Source: a virus. From it: a stretch of 64,000 bases of DNA. A program made the translations under genes and the position numbers. Within the stretch, counting starts at the first letter, position 1; each line of letters starts with the position of its first letter. Below are positions 18,396 through 26,575 of the stretch, one piece after another. Under the pieces are notes generated by a model that was given only the letters and a program-made list of their open reading frames with translations, did not search any database and was not told where the DNA came from. The stretch covers positions 1 to 64,000 of the IMG/VR virus record IMGVR_UViG_3300022837_000010; one strand, written 5' to 3'.

Positions 18396-18601
18396 AACTC
18401 ATATTAATTATTGTATTATCAAGTACTTTATACGAGTTAAAAGAAGTTGAAGTACCTAGTGGACAAACATGTGGTGATGTGTACAATAATGTCGTTGTGT
18501 ATAAAGAAAATCCCCTTGCGTATCCAGGAAAAGGTCAAGTTTGGGTTAATGGATATTATAAAGGGAAAATTGTAGGAGGATATATTTGTGAAGCTATCTA
18601 A
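18392..18601 (+). CDS. Small secreted or membrane-anchored protein in lysis cassette
   Basis: The start at 18392 (ATGA overlap) yields 69 residues with a short hydrophobic N-terminus (MKLILIIVLSSTLY) that looks like a signal or anchor. The rest is soluble with two Cys residues (QTCGDVYN near 28 and GGYICEAI at the end) that could form a disulfide outside the cytoplasm. Not recognised as a known spanin. Position between the XhlA-like gene and the M15 peptidase suggests a lysis-related role. Confidence 0.6.
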   Translation: MKLILIIVLSSTLYELKEVEVPSGQTCGDVYNNVVVYKENPLAYPGKGQVWVNGYYKGKIVGGYICEAI

Positions 18602-19079
18602 AAACTTTTATCTATCCGAGATGACTAAATCGCAGACCGCGGAGCGTATGGGTTTAGATAATAATCCGTCTCAATATGAAACTGAAAATTTACGCCTGTT
18701 GTGTGAGAGAGTACTACAACCTATACGGGACCATTTTGATTCTGTGGTTTCTATTTCTAGTGGATTTCGAAATGAAATTTTGAGCGAAAAAATCGGTAGT
18801 AGTAGAAAATCCCAGCACTGTTTAGGCCAGGCGGCCGATTTTGAAATATTTGGTATAGAAAATAATAAGGTCAGTGATTGGATCAAAGAGAACCTTATGT
18901 TTGACCAATTAATTTTAGAATACTATATTCCAGGACAACCTAACTCTGGGTGGGTCCATGTTTCTTACAATTCTGACATAAATATGAACAGAAAAGAATA
19001 TTTAATGGCTGTTAAAAAAGACGGTAAAACAGAATATAAACAAATACTTGGTTTATCTACAGATCGTTACGCAAAATAA
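18588..19079 (+). CDS. M15-family peptidase, putative endolysin
   Basis: A 163-residue zinc peptidase-like protein of the peptidase M15A / D-Ala-D-Ala carboxypeptidase type. Zinc ligands are visible as His77 and Asp84 in SQHCLGQAADFEI and His124 in WVHVSY; the SSGFRN lead-in at 57-62 is also typical. The likely role is cleavage of cell-wall peptide cross-bridges to release progeny. The start is GTG at 18588, supported by GTAGGAGGA about 10 bases upstream, and overlaps the previous gene by 14 bases. It is the last gene of the late plus-strand block. Confidence 0.85.
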   Translation: MKLSKNFYLSEMTKSQTAERMGLDNNPSQYETENLRLLCERVLQPIRDHFDSVVSISSGFRNEILSEKIGSSRKSQHCLGQAADFEIFGIENNKVSDWIKENLMFDQLILEYYIPGQPNSGWVHVSYNSDINMNRKEYLMAVKKDGKTEYKQILGLSTDRYAK

Positions 19080-19087
19080 TTTTTAGT

Positions 19088-19183
19088 GTGGTAGTTGTTG
19101 GTTTAACGGTATATGAAAGACCAAGGACGAAGAAAACCGAACCAACTCTGGCATTGCTGCCAAGAACCTACCACTGTCCTTGG
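19088..19183 (+). ncRNA. Candidate pseudoknotted structured RNA
   Basis: Four helices fit together in 96 bases. Helix A pairs 19088-19094 (GTGGTAG) with 19168-19174 (CTACCAC). Helix B pairs 19097-19103 (GTTGGTT) with 19140-19146 and continues, after a TAA bulge, with 19107-19110 and 19136-19139. Hairpin D is 19149-19153 with 19158-19162 and a TTGC loop. Helix C pairs CCAAGGAC in the loop of B (19121-19128) with GTCCTTGG (19176-19183) beyond helix A, making a pseudoknot. It lies between converging genes, so the sense strand is not certain. It matches no class I recognise. Confidence 0.5.
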
Positions 19184-19213
19184 AGTACTTTTCTTGTCCT
19201 ATTCTGTAATATT

Positions 19214-19444
19214 TTAATGCCATGTAATGGGTTCCTCGTCTCCATCTAAAATTTTATTAGTCTTAACCATAAATTTTATTTCACCACTTTTTAATGAATC
19301 TTCACCAAAATCTTCAACTTTATCTCTTATGGCTTGGTTGATTTCTAATATATCATGAAAAGATAATTGTACTATAAATTGTTTTTTCATTTGAGTAACC
19401 CATTTATTAGATTTTTTAGTTTTTTTAGTTTTTTTAGTTTTCAT
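19214..19444 (-). CDS. Small basic hypothetical protein
   Basis: I start at the ATG that overlaps the helicase stop (TAATG), giving 76 residues. The N-terminus is MKTKKTKKTKKSNKW, encoded by a tandem TTTTTTAGT repeat and therefore liable to length changes. The rest (FIVQLSFHDILEINQAIRDK, then GEIKFMVKTNKIL) looks like a small alpha/beta domain. No family is recognised. Translational coupling to the helicase suggests a partner or regulator in the same minus-strand transcript. Confidence 0.6.
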   Translation of the reverse strand: MKTKKTKKTKKSNKWVTQMKKQFIVQLSFHDILEINQAIRDKVEDFGEDSLKSGEIKFMVKTNKILDGDEEPITWH

Positions 19445-20877
19445 TAGATCCATTCTCTCCAATCTTCATCCATAATAGTATTAGCAATATCCATTTTTTT
19501 CCGTAGAGCTTTTACTATCTTTTCATCCACAGTTTTTGGTGCTATAAGGTCAATATATGTTACTGATTTATTCTGACCTATTCTATGTGCTCTATCTTCT
19601 GATTGTAATCTTTTTTCTAAATCATAACCGTTAGAGTAATAAACCACAGTATTAGCTGCAGTTAACGTAATACCATAACCCGCGGTTTGTGGATTACCTA
19701 TAAAGAACCTAACTTTAGAATCTGGATCTTGAAACTTTGTAATAGCTTCTTGTCTGTCCGCAGATTTAACAGCACCATAGTATTGAACTACAGAATCATC
19801 ACCATATTCTTCTTTGATAGTTTTAACTAAATCTTCAATATCATAGATATAATTAGCCCATATAATAACCTTACCTTCTACCTCTTCAAGTAAAGCTAAT
19901 AGTTCTTTCATTCTATTATTTTTAATTTTAGTTGTAGTGCCATCATCATTCTTTAAATGACCACAAGTAATTTGATGTAATCTCATCATTTGTGTAAGAA
20001 CATGAGGTGCGGTAGCCATTTTGCCTTTTAGTAGAGCGAGGGCCGCGGATTTCATGGTAGCGTAGGCCTTACTTTGTTCTTCAGTAAGTTCTATTTCACG
20101 TCTAGTATATATTTTAGGAGGTAAATCTAAACAATCTTCTTTCAACACCCTATACGAAAACTTTTTTATAGTATCTGAAAGTTCATCTAATCTTTGATAA
20201 CTAGAAATAAGTTGTACTCTACGTCCACCAAAATTTCTTTCAACCATATGAGCATATCTATTTCTAAACGCATAAAAAGAACTGAAACCTAATAAAAATT
20301 CATTTAAAAAATTACATTGAGTATATAAGTCAAGAGGACTTTTTGTCACAGGTGAACCTGTAAGTATTCTTCTATATTCAGCCTGCTTTCCAAGTTGTAA
20401 GATAGATTTAGTACGTTTAGCAGTAGGATTTTTAATAGTAGTAGACTCATCTACAGCAAGCATTGTTTTATGACAACTCATAAATTTACCTGCAAAATCT
20501 AAACCTTTTTTAGTACTTAACGCTTCAACATTCATAATTAGGATGTGTAGATCATGTCCTGTTTCAAATAATGATTGATACTCTTTATCCTTTGTTTTTG
20601 AAGTTGAAGCAGTCCATAGTACCATTGTAGGGTGTATGTGACTAACTAAATGTGTAGGTATTTCTTGAGAAAACCAATTGTTATATACACCCTTTGGTGC
20701 TATAATAAGTGCGCCATTAATTCTGCCTTTATCATAAAGCATAGCCATATTATCAACTAATACTTTAGATTTTCCAGTTCCCATTTCCATGAAATAACCA
20801 TACTCTGTTTTATCCCACGATTTTTCTAACGCAGTAATTTGATGTGCGTAAGGTTTTGTTTTAAATTTATAATTCAT
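19444..20877 (-). CDS. SNF2/DEAD-type superfamily 2 helicase
   Basis: A 477-residue protein with helicase motifs in order: Q-type lead KPYAHQITAL, Walker A MGTGKS at about 32-37, motif II VDEST at about 143, motif III LTGSP, and C-terminal motifs V/VI (GYGITLTAANTVVYY and SEDRAHRIGQNKSVTYIDL). This is the standard SNF2-family layout of phage replication-region helicases, which act as ATP-dependent DNA translocases in replication, recombination or repair. It is transcribed away from the early plus-strand genes from a promoter that overlaps theirs. Confidence 0.9.
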   Translation of the reverse strand: MNYKFKTKPYAHQITALEKSWDKTEYGYFMEMGTGKSKVLVDNMAMLYDKGRINGALIIAPKGVYNNWFSQEIPTHLVSHIHPTMVLWTASTSKTKDKEYQSLFETGHDLHILIMNVEALSTKKGLDFAGKFMSCHKTMLAVDESTTIKNPTAKRTKSILQLGKQAEYRRILTGSPVTKSPLDLYTQCNFLNEFLLGFSSFYAFRNRYAHMVERNFGGRRVQLISSYQRLDELSDTIKKFSYRVLKEDCLDLPPKIYTRREIELTEEQSKAYATMKSAALALLKGKMATAPHVLTQMMRLHQITCGHLKNDDGTTTKIKNNRMKELLALLEEVEGKVIIWANYIYDIEDLVKTIKEEYGDDSVVQYYGAVKSADRQEAITKFQDPDSKVRFFIGNPQTAGYGITLTAANTVVYYSNGYDLEKRLQSEDRAHRIGQNKSVTYIDLIAPKTVDEKIVKALRKKMDIANTIMDEDWREWI

Positions 20878-20897
20878 AATTTATTTCTTCTTTCTAG

Positions 20898-20934
20898 TTG
20901 ACAAGTATATAAATCAATGTATAACAGCTGTCAA
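20898..20934. promoter_or_regulatory. Face-to-face divergent promoter pair
   Basis: On the plus strand TTGACA (20898-20903) is followed after 16 bases by TATAAC (20920-20925), driving the gene at 20960. On the minus strand TTGACA (20929-20934) is followed after 17 bases by TATATA (20906-20911), driving the helicase. The two promoters occupy the same 37 bp in opposite orientation, each -10 lying just inside the other -35. Simultaneous polymerase binding would be excluded. Confidence 0.7.
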
Positions 20935-20959
20935 GACAAAAGAAATTAGAATTATTAGA

Positions 20960-21361
20960 ATGAAAAATAAAATATTTGAATTATATAAACCAGATTCTTT
21001 AAGAGAATTTTTAGACTTTTATAAAAATAATCCAGAAGAGAAATTTGTTTATGTTGCACAACAACCTCAAGCAAATATAAATATATCAAGTGCATCTGAT
21101 TTTGGTTATCTAATTATTTGTTTACCTAACACTGGACCAGAGTCTCAAGCAATTTATTCTACTTCTCCGTTTGTGAGAAAAATGAAAAAGAATTTACAAA
21201 ATTTTAGACAACAAGATTATTTATTAGCTATTGGAGATCCTATAATAATTGGTATTTGCAATATTGCTATAAGTGATGTAACCAATGGAAAGTTTAATGT
21301 ATTAAAATGGGATAGAAGAGAGTATAGATACTACCCATTAGAATTAGACTTTTATAACTAG
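20960..21361 (+). CDS. Hypothetical early protein (133 aa)
   Basis: First gene of the rightward early transcript, starting MKNKIFELYKPDSLREFLDF. Mixed alpha/beta, with a C-terminal WDRREYRYYPLELDFYN segment; no motif recognised. It begins about 30 bases after the plus-strand TATAAC. Promoter-proximal position suggests an early function such as host takeover, but nothing in the sequence shows this. Confidence 0.65.
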   Translation: MKNKIFELYKPDSLREFLDFYKNNPEEKFVYVAQQPQANINISSASDFGYLIICLPNTGPESQAIYSTSPFVRKMKKNLQNFRQQDYLLAIGDPIIIGICNIAISDVTNGKFNVLKWDRREYRYYPLELDFYN

Positions 21362-21375
21362 AAAGAAGAAATAAT

Positions 21376-21756
21376 ATGAGCCATAAAGTAAAACCTGAAG
21401 ATAAGTTAAAAAAAGAAAATAAGTTAAAAAAAGAAATAAGAGACCTAAAAAAAGAGGCCAAACCTTTTCTTGCTTATAAAAGATTAATCTTAACTGCTGC
21501 TAAATCAGAATATGACCCCAAAGATGTTGTAGAGGGTATAAAGTTTGCAGCAAAGCAAATTGAGAAAAAGAATTGGCTAATGGCTGATAAGGTGGGAGGA
21601 ACTTCTGGCGATTTAATGGTTAGAGATGTGTGCCCAAAATGTGAAATAAATTTAGTGGGAAAAGATCTTCAACCAAGAGAGTTTACACTTCCTTGCTTAA
21701 TTAAAGGCTGCTCATTTAATGAAAAACCCAATCAACTGAAGGAGAAAACAATATGA
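21376..21756 (+). CDS. Zinc-ribbon-like early protein
   Basis: A 126-residue protein with a Lys-rich coiled N-terminus containing the repeated element KLKKE (residues 10-27) and a C-terminal Cys pair CPKC near residue 81 with two later Cys (LPCLIKGCSF), which could hold a zinc. A good GAAAGAAGAA site precedes the ATG. The stop overlaps the next start (ATGAG). Function unknown; nucleic-acid binding is possible. Confidence 0.6.
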   Translation: MSHKVKPEDKLKKENKLKKEIRDLKKEAKPFLAYKRLILTAAKSEYDPKDVVEGIKFAAKQIEKKNWLMADKVGGTSGDLMVRDVCPKCEINLVGKDLQPREFTLPCLIKGCSFNEKPNQLKEKTI

Positions 21757-22316
21757 GTAATGAAATAACAAATATGATGTTAAAAGATTCTAAAGATCTT
21801 TTAGATGATGTAGAAATAAATGACATAGCATCTGAATGTGTAAAGCTAAAACAAAAAGAAGATGAAATAGCTTCACTTGAAGAGCAGTTAAAATTAAAAA
21901 AAGCAGAGGCAGATGATATTGGTTCTAGAGTAATTCCAGAACTATTAGCTGAACAAGGTTTAAGTGAAATTAAACTTGCAGATGGATCTAAAGTTTCTGT
22001 TAAAAAAGAATTTAGAGCAACCGTCCCTAAAGATGATGTGAGGAGACAAGGTTGTTTACAATGGCTTCGTGACCAGGGTTTAGGAGATATTATTAAAAAT
22101 AATGTTTTTGTAAGCTTTGGCAGTGGAGAAGACACCAAGGCGGAGCAGTTGCTCAACCTTGCAGCAGAAAATGGTTTTAATCCACAACAGGTATCTGATG
22201 TGCATTGGGCTACACTTTCTGCTCTATATCAGGAGCGTGTTCAGTCCGGGCTGGACATGCCTTCTGAAAACTTTAGTCTTTGGATTAAAGCTAAAACTAA
22301 AATAACTCGGAAATAA
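21753..22316 (+). CDS. Conserved phage replication-region protein, unknown
   Basis: A 187-residue protein: a coiled-coil region at residues 30-55 (KLKQKEDEIASLEEQLKLKK) followed by a compact domain with IKLADGSKVSVKKEF, WLRDQGLGDIIKN and NPQQVSDVHWATLSALYQER. This architecture recurs in marine podoviruses immediately before the gene like the one at 22337, but its function is not known to me. Overlaps the previous gene by 4 bases. Confidence 0.65.
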   Translation: MSNEITNMMLKDSKDLLDDVEINDIASECVKLKQKEDEIASLEEQLKLKKAEADDIGSRVIPELLAEQGLSEIKLADGSKVSVKKEFRATVPKDDVRRQGCLQWLRDQGLGDIIKNNVFVSFGSGEDTKAEQLLNLAAENGFNPQQVSDVHWATLSALYQERVQSGLDMPSENFSLWIKAKTKITRK

Positions 22317-22336
22317 CCAATAAAGGATAAAAAATA

Positions 22337-23107
22337 ATGAGCAAAGAAGTAATAAGCAAAGAAGCAGGATCAGTAGCCTTATTTGGCAATGATCTGGAAC
22401 AAGGTTTTGAAAATGTAACGCAGGAAGATACTTCGTTACCTTATGTTAGAATCTTGGGACAGTTGTCCGCTGAAGTAAATGAAAGTGATGGTAAATACAT
22501 AGAAGGTGCCAAACCTGGTATGATTTATAATAATATTACCAATGAAATATTTGATGGTAAAAAAGGAATTAAAGTAGTTTCTTGTTATTATAAAAGAGAT
22601 TTTCCAGAAAAATCGGATAGAGGAGACGGACTACCTATGACTATAGCAGTTCATTTACCTAATAGTCCAATTATTCAAACTGGTAAAAGAGAAGGTTCTA
22701 AAATTAGATTACCTAACGGTAACTATTTAGAAGAAACCGCTTATTACTATGTTTTAATGGATACTAAAACAAGTGGAATGACACCTGCATTAATTACTAT
22801 GAAATCTTCACAACTAGGGGTCAGTAAAAAATGGCTTGCTATGATGAAGTTAATACAAATTAGTAATGGTAAAGGTGGGTTTGCAAGACCTCCTATGCAA
22901 GGGGTTGTGTATAATCTGGCTTCAACACTACAGAAGAATGATAAAGGTTCTTGGTATGGTTGGTCTGTTACACAGGATAGAATTATGGGACAAGAGGATC
23001 AACCTCTGTACCTAATGGCTAAAGAACTTCACGCAAGTGTAGCTAAAGGCGATGTGCAAACAAAAGCAGATGAAGAAGAGAAACCTAAAGATAGTACTCC
23101 GTACTAA
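22337..23107 (+). CDS. Candidate single-stranded DNA-binding protein
   Basis: A 256-residue protein with a central beta-rich domain (DTSLPYVRILGQLS, IKVVSCYYKRDFP, YYYVLMDTKTSGMTPALITMKSS) and a disordered acidic C-terminus (KADEEEKPKDSTPY). An OB-like core plus acidic tail and position next to the primase fit phage single-stranded DNA-binding proteins of the gp2.5 type, but sequence identity to that family is not obvious. AAGGATAAAAA precedes the start, and a strong hairpin follows. Confidence 0.5.
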   Translation: MSKEVISKEAGSVALFGNDLEQGFENVTQEDTSLPYVRILGQLSAEVNESDGKYIEGAKPGMIYNNITNEIFDGKKGIKVVSCYYKRDFPEKSDRGDGLPMTIAVHLPNSPIIQTGKREGSKIRLPNGNYLEETAYYYVLMDTKTSGMTPALITMKSSQLGVSKKWLAMMKLIQISNGKGGFARPPMQGVVYNLASTLQKNDKGSWYGWSVTQDRIMGQEDQPLYLMAKELHASVAKGDVQTKADEEEKPKDSTPY

Positions 23108-23116
23108 ATTTAAATT

Positions 23117-23140
23117 AAGGGGATCGCAAGATCCCCTTTA
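23117..23140 (+). terminator. Hairpin terminator with GCAA tetraloop
   Basis: A perfect 9-bp stem (AAGGGGATC with GATCCCCTT) closed by a GCAA loop, then TTTA. It sits 10 bases after the candidate SSB gene and 23 bases before the primase gene, so it could make partial termination or mark a processed mRNA end. Confidence 0.65.
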
Positions 23141-23162
23141 CAAAGAATGAAGAAAGTTATAT

Positions 23163-24683
23163 ATGGATAAGTTCAAACAAATTTTTAGCGGATTAACAAT
23201 AGCATATGGACAATATCAACCCGGTGACAGAGGAGAGAATGGTACTAAACAAAAAGGTAAAGCCTTTATTGTTCGTAAACCCGTTACCGACGATCTCTGG
23301 ACCAATCATCTTGAAGGAAAAGGACCAGCCCTTGGGATTATCCCTATCACAGAAAATAATGATTGCAGGTGGGGTTGCATTGATATTGACGAATATGACC
23401 TTGATCACGTTAGCCTCATTAAAAGTATTCGGAGTCTTAAACTCCCTGTAATAGTCTGCCGATCTAAATCAGGTGGAGCACACGTCTTTTTATTTACCAA
23501 AGAAAATATTCCTGCATCATTGATGCAGTCAAAATTAAAACAAATGGCACTCGTACTGGGTTACGAGGGTTCAGAAATATTTCCAAAACAAACAGAAATT
23601 TTAGTGGAACGTGGTGACACTGGAAACTTTTTAAACTTACCTTACCACAATCAAATGAAAGGACTACGTTATGCTATCAACGATACTGGCGCCGGTTGTA
23701 CACTTGAGGAATTTTATCAGCTCTATGATGTTTACGCTCGCACGAGGAAAGAAGTTGAAGAAATTAAAACGGAAGAAACGAAAATAGAAGAAGCGTTTCC
23801 AGGAGGACCCCCTTGCTTAAATAAATTGGCAGCGATAGGTTTTGGTGAGGGGTCTAGAAATAATGCATTATTTAATGTAGCAGTTTATTATAAACAATCT
23901 AATCCAGATACTTGGGAAGATGAAATTGTAAAAGCTAATTCTAAATACATGGAACCCCCTTTAAGTAATAATGAAGTTCAACAATTAATTAAATCAGTTA
24001 ATAGAAAAGGTTATGACAAGTACAGATGTAAAGATGCACCTATTAATTCTGTGTGTCAAGCAGGTTTATGTAGAACAAAAAGATTTGGTGTAGGTTTTGG
24101 TGAAGAAGAAATGCCGGTACTTGGAAGCTTAACTAAATACACATCAACACCACCACAATGGTTTTTAAATGTGGATAAGACTAGAGTGGAATTAAAAACA
24201 GAACAATTATATAGCCCACCTTTATTTGCCCTGGCATGTTTGGACCAAGCTAATTTAATAGTTCCAGTTCCTAAACCTAAAGATTGGAAGCAACATTTTT
24301 TAAAACCAATGATGACTAATTTACAAGAAGTAGAACCTTTAGCTTCTTTAAATCCAATGAATGAAATTACAGGGTTGTTGCAAGATTGGACTACTAATAG
24401 ACAGAGTGCAAGAACTATGGATGATATTTTTAATAAACTTCCTTTTACAGAAGATGGTTTTACTTATTTTAGAATGGAAGATTTTTATGCATTCTTAAAA
24501 AAGAATAACTGGGATATGGATAAAGTTAAAACAGGAAACTTAATTAAAAGATTGGATGATATTTTTATTGAGGAAACCAGACTACGTGTAAAACAACAAC
24601 AACCTAGGGTTGTTAAGATTAAAACCATGAAGAAATTAGAAGCATCAGTTTCTAAAGTAGAATACCAACAGGATGATTTTTAA
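23163..24683 (+). CDS. Archaeo-eukaryotic-type primase
   Basis: A 506-residue protein. The catalytic core shows GCIDIDEYD at 71-79 (metal-binding D-X-D), CRSKSGGAHVFLF at about 99-111 (the S-X-H motif of the family) and an IFPKQTEI...NFLNLPYHN block at 138-165, matching primase domains like those of TOTE-type systems and phage primases. A Cys cluster follows around 290-305 (YRCKDAPINSVCQAGLC), plausibly zinc binding or the PriCT region. It should make primers for the adjacent polymerase. No helicase domain is fused. Confidence 0.8.
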   Translation: MDKFKQIFSGLTIAYGQYQPGDRGENGTKQKGKAFIVRKPVTDDLWTNHLEGKGPALGIIPITENNDCRWGCIDIDEYDLDHVSLIKSIRSLKLPVIVCRSKSGGAHVFLFTKENIPASLMQSKLKQMALVLGYEGSEIFPKQTEILVERGDTGNFLNLPYHNQMKGLRYAINDTGAGCTLEEFYQLYDVYARTRKEVEEIKTEETKIEEAFPGGPPCLNKLAAIGFGEGSRNNALFNVAVYYKQSNPDTWEDEIVKANSKYMEPPLSNNEVQQLIKSVNRKGYDKYRCKDAPINSVCQAGLCRTKRFGVGFGEEEMPVLGSLTKYTSTPPQWFLNVDKTRVELKTEQLYSPPLFALACLDQANLIVPVPKPKDWKQHFLKPMMTNLQEVEPLASLNPMNEITGLLQDWTTNRQSARTMDDIFNKLPFTEDGFTYFRMEDFYAFLKKNNWDMDKVKTGNLIKRLDDIFIEETRLRVKQQQPRVVKIKTMKKLEASVSKVEYQQDDF

Positions 24684-24763
24684 TGAGGGAAAGAGAATTT
24701 TATATGGATTTAATAACTATAACATTTTGGACTGCTTTATATATTTGGAGTACATTTTTATGA
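24683..24763 (+). CDS. Tiny membrane peptide (26 aa)
   Basis: The ATG overlaps the primase stop (TAATG) and the TGA overlaps the next ATG, so it fits exactly between two genes. It encodes MREREFYMDLITITFWTALY and a few more hydrophobic residues, one transmembrane segment. A second ATG at 24704 with GGGAAAGAG upstream gives a 19-residue form. Real by start/stop packing; function unknown. Confidence 0.5.
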   Translation: MREREFYMDLITITFWTALYIWSTFL

Positions 24764-24978
24764 AATACGGATTAACTGAAAAACAATTAAAACTATTTAA
24801 TTTTATTAAAGAGTATATCAATGAAAATAATATACCACCCTCTTATGATGAGATGACGGCAGCATTAGGTTTAGTCTCTAAATGTGGTATAGCAACAAAA
24901 ATAGTACAACTACAAGAAAGAGGATGGATAACAAAGCTACCAGGTAAAAGTAGAAGCATACAAATAATAAAAATATGA
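24760..24978 (+). CDS. LexA-like winged-helix DNA-binding protein, no peptidase domain
   Basis: A 72-residue protein beginning MKYGLTEKQLKLFNFIKEYI, with PPSYDEMTAALGL and LQERGWITKLPGKSRSIQI, matching the N-terminal DNA-binding domain of LexA. The S24 cleavage/dimerisation domain is absent, so it cannot self-cleave in the usual way. I start at 24760 rather than at the earlier in-frame codon because the domain begins there, GGAG lies upstream and it overlaps the tiny gene by ATGA. Probably a transcription regulator of phage or host genes. Confidence 0.75.
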   Translation: MKYGLTEKQLKLFNFIKEYINENNIPPSYDEMTAALGLVSKCGIATKIVQLQERGWITKLPGKSRSIQIIKI

Positions 24979-26483
24979 AAACAATAATATTAGGACCACC
25001 AGGAACAGGGAAGACAACAACATTATTAGATTTAGTTGATGAATTTATACAACAAGGAATTAGACCTAAACAAATAGGTTACTTTTCTTTTACTAAAAAA
25101 GCTGCAACAGAAGCTGCAACAAGGGCCGCTGAAAAGTTTGGTTTAGATATAGATAATGATTTATCAAATTTTAGAACTCTACACTCATTAGCTTTTAGAA
25201 ATTTAGGTATGACTAAAGAGAGAATGATGAAGATAGAGGACTATAAGGAATTTGGTCAGAAATGTGGCATTCCTATTAAGACGGCTAGGTACTCTATAGA
25301 AGATGGTACCTTTAATTCGGATAATGAATATCTTACAATAATAAATACAGCTAGAGTTAAGAGAGTTGACTTAATGGAATACTACGATTCAAGACAAAAT
25401 ATATTAGATATAGAGAGAAGTACTTTATTTTTATTAGCAGAAGAGTTGGAAAGATTTAAAAAAGAAAAGAACTTAAAAGATTTTACAGATCTATTAGAAG
25501 ACTTTATAAAAAAAGATATACCTAGTAGTTTTGAAGTATTGTTTATAGATGAAGCACAAGATCTATCTTTATTACAATGGGAAATGGTTAGACATCTTTG
25601 GAAATATGCAAAGAAAACTTATATAGCAGGTGATGATGATCAAGCAATATTTAAATGGGCCGGAGCGGATGTAGATCACTTCATAGCGTTAAAAGAAGAA
25701 GTAAATAATATTGAAGTATTACAACAGTCCTATCGTATTCCAGGTGGACCTATTCATGAATTATCTCAAAAAATAATAAACAAAGTACAAAATAGATTTG
25801 AGAAAGAATATAAGCCTAGAGATGAAATAGGATTATTAAAAAGATATTCTGATATAACACAGGTAGATATGAGTAAAGGTAATTGGTTAGTATTATCTTC
25901 TGCAAACTATTTTCTAGATGATGCCAAAGATTTATGTGAAATACAAGGATGGTATTATCAATATAAAGGAATTAATTCTGTACCTTTAAAACTATTACTT
26001 GCGTTAAATAATTGGGAATCATGGCGTAAAGGAGAGTTTTTAAATCATTTAGAGATTAAAAATATTTATCAGTATTTAGGGTCTAATGTAAGTGTTGGGT
26101 ATCAAAAGGGTAAAACTTTGCATTCGGACGCGAAGTATACATTAAAAGAATGTCAAGAGCAACATGGATTAACAATATCTGAAGTATGGTATAAATCATT
26201 TAATGGTTTAGATCCTATGACGGAAACTTATATTCGTAATATGAGGGCGAATGGTGAGATGATTAATAAAAATCCTCGTATAACAATGTCAACTATACAC
26301 GCAGCGAAAGGAGGAGAAGCCGACAACGTTTTACTATTACAGGACCTTACAGGTGCAGCACTAGAAACTTTTAGTTATGATCCAGATGAATTACATAGAT
26401 TATTTTACACTGGCGCAACGAGAGCGAAGCGTGAATTGCATTTACTAGATCCTAAAAACTTTGATCGGGCTTATATAATTTAA
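24975..26483 (+). CDS. UvrD/Rep-like superfamily 1 helicase
   Basis: A 502-residue protein with Walker A GPPGTGKTTT at residues 7-16, FTKKAATEAATRAAEKF (motif Ia), motif II FIDEAQDLS at about 188-196, GDDDQAIFKWAGAD (motif III), TIHAAKGGEADNVLLL (motif V) and YTGATRAKRELHLL (motif VI). This is a complete SF1A set, so it is an ATP-driven 3-prime to 5-prime helicase for replication or repair. It overlaps the LexA-like gene by 4 bases. Confidence 0.9.
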   Translation: MKTIILGPPGTGKTTTLLDLVDEFIQQGIRPKQIGYFSFTKKAATEAATRAAEKFGLDIDNDLSNFRTLHSLAFRNLGMTKERMMKIEDYKEFGQKCGIPIKTARYSIEDGTFNSDNEYLTIINTARVKRVDLMEYYDSRQNILDIERSTLFLLAEELERFKKEKNLKDFTDLLEDFIKKDIPSSFEVLFIDEAQDLSLLQWEMVRHLWKYAKKTYIAGDDDQAIFKWAGADVDHFIALKEEVNNIEVLQQSYRIPGGPIHELSQKIINKVQNRFEKEYKPRDEIGLLKRYSDITQVDMSKGNWLVLSSANYFLDDAKDLCEIQGWYYQYKGINSVPLKLLLALNNWESWRKGEFLNHLEIKNIYQYLGSNVSVGYQKGKTLHSDAKYTLKECQEQHGLTISEVWYKSFNGLDPMTETYIRNMRANGEMINKNPRITMSTIHAAKGGEADNVLLLQDLTGAALETFSYDPDELHRLFYTGATRAKRELHLLDPKNFDRAYII

Positions 26484-26485
26484 CT

Positions 26486-26575
26486 ATGGAAGATGAACCA
26501 GATTATATTGAAGATTTAGTTTTGATAACTTTTTTTTCAATTTTAGCATACATAATAACAAAAGGATTAATATGA
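26486..26575 (+). CDS. Tiny acidic membrane protein (29 aa)
   Basis: Encodes MEDEPDYIEDLVLITFFSIL followed by AYIITKGLI: an acidic N-terminus and one transmembrane helix. The ATG is two bases after the helicase stop and the TGA overlaps the next ATG (ATGA). Packing and composition support a real gene. Function unknown. Confidence 0.6.
   Translation: MEDEPDYIEDLVLITFFSILAYIITKGLI

Noticed and set aside
18180-19079. Rz-like spanin pair in the lysis region
   Set aside because: Neither small protein has a clear lipobox or nested frame, so I only call them lysis-associated.
19080-19213. tRNA or hammerhead-type ribozyme at the structured RNA
   Set aside because: No CCA-type acceptor fold, no T-loop consensus and no CUGANGA/GAAA core. 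The helices do not match those shapes.
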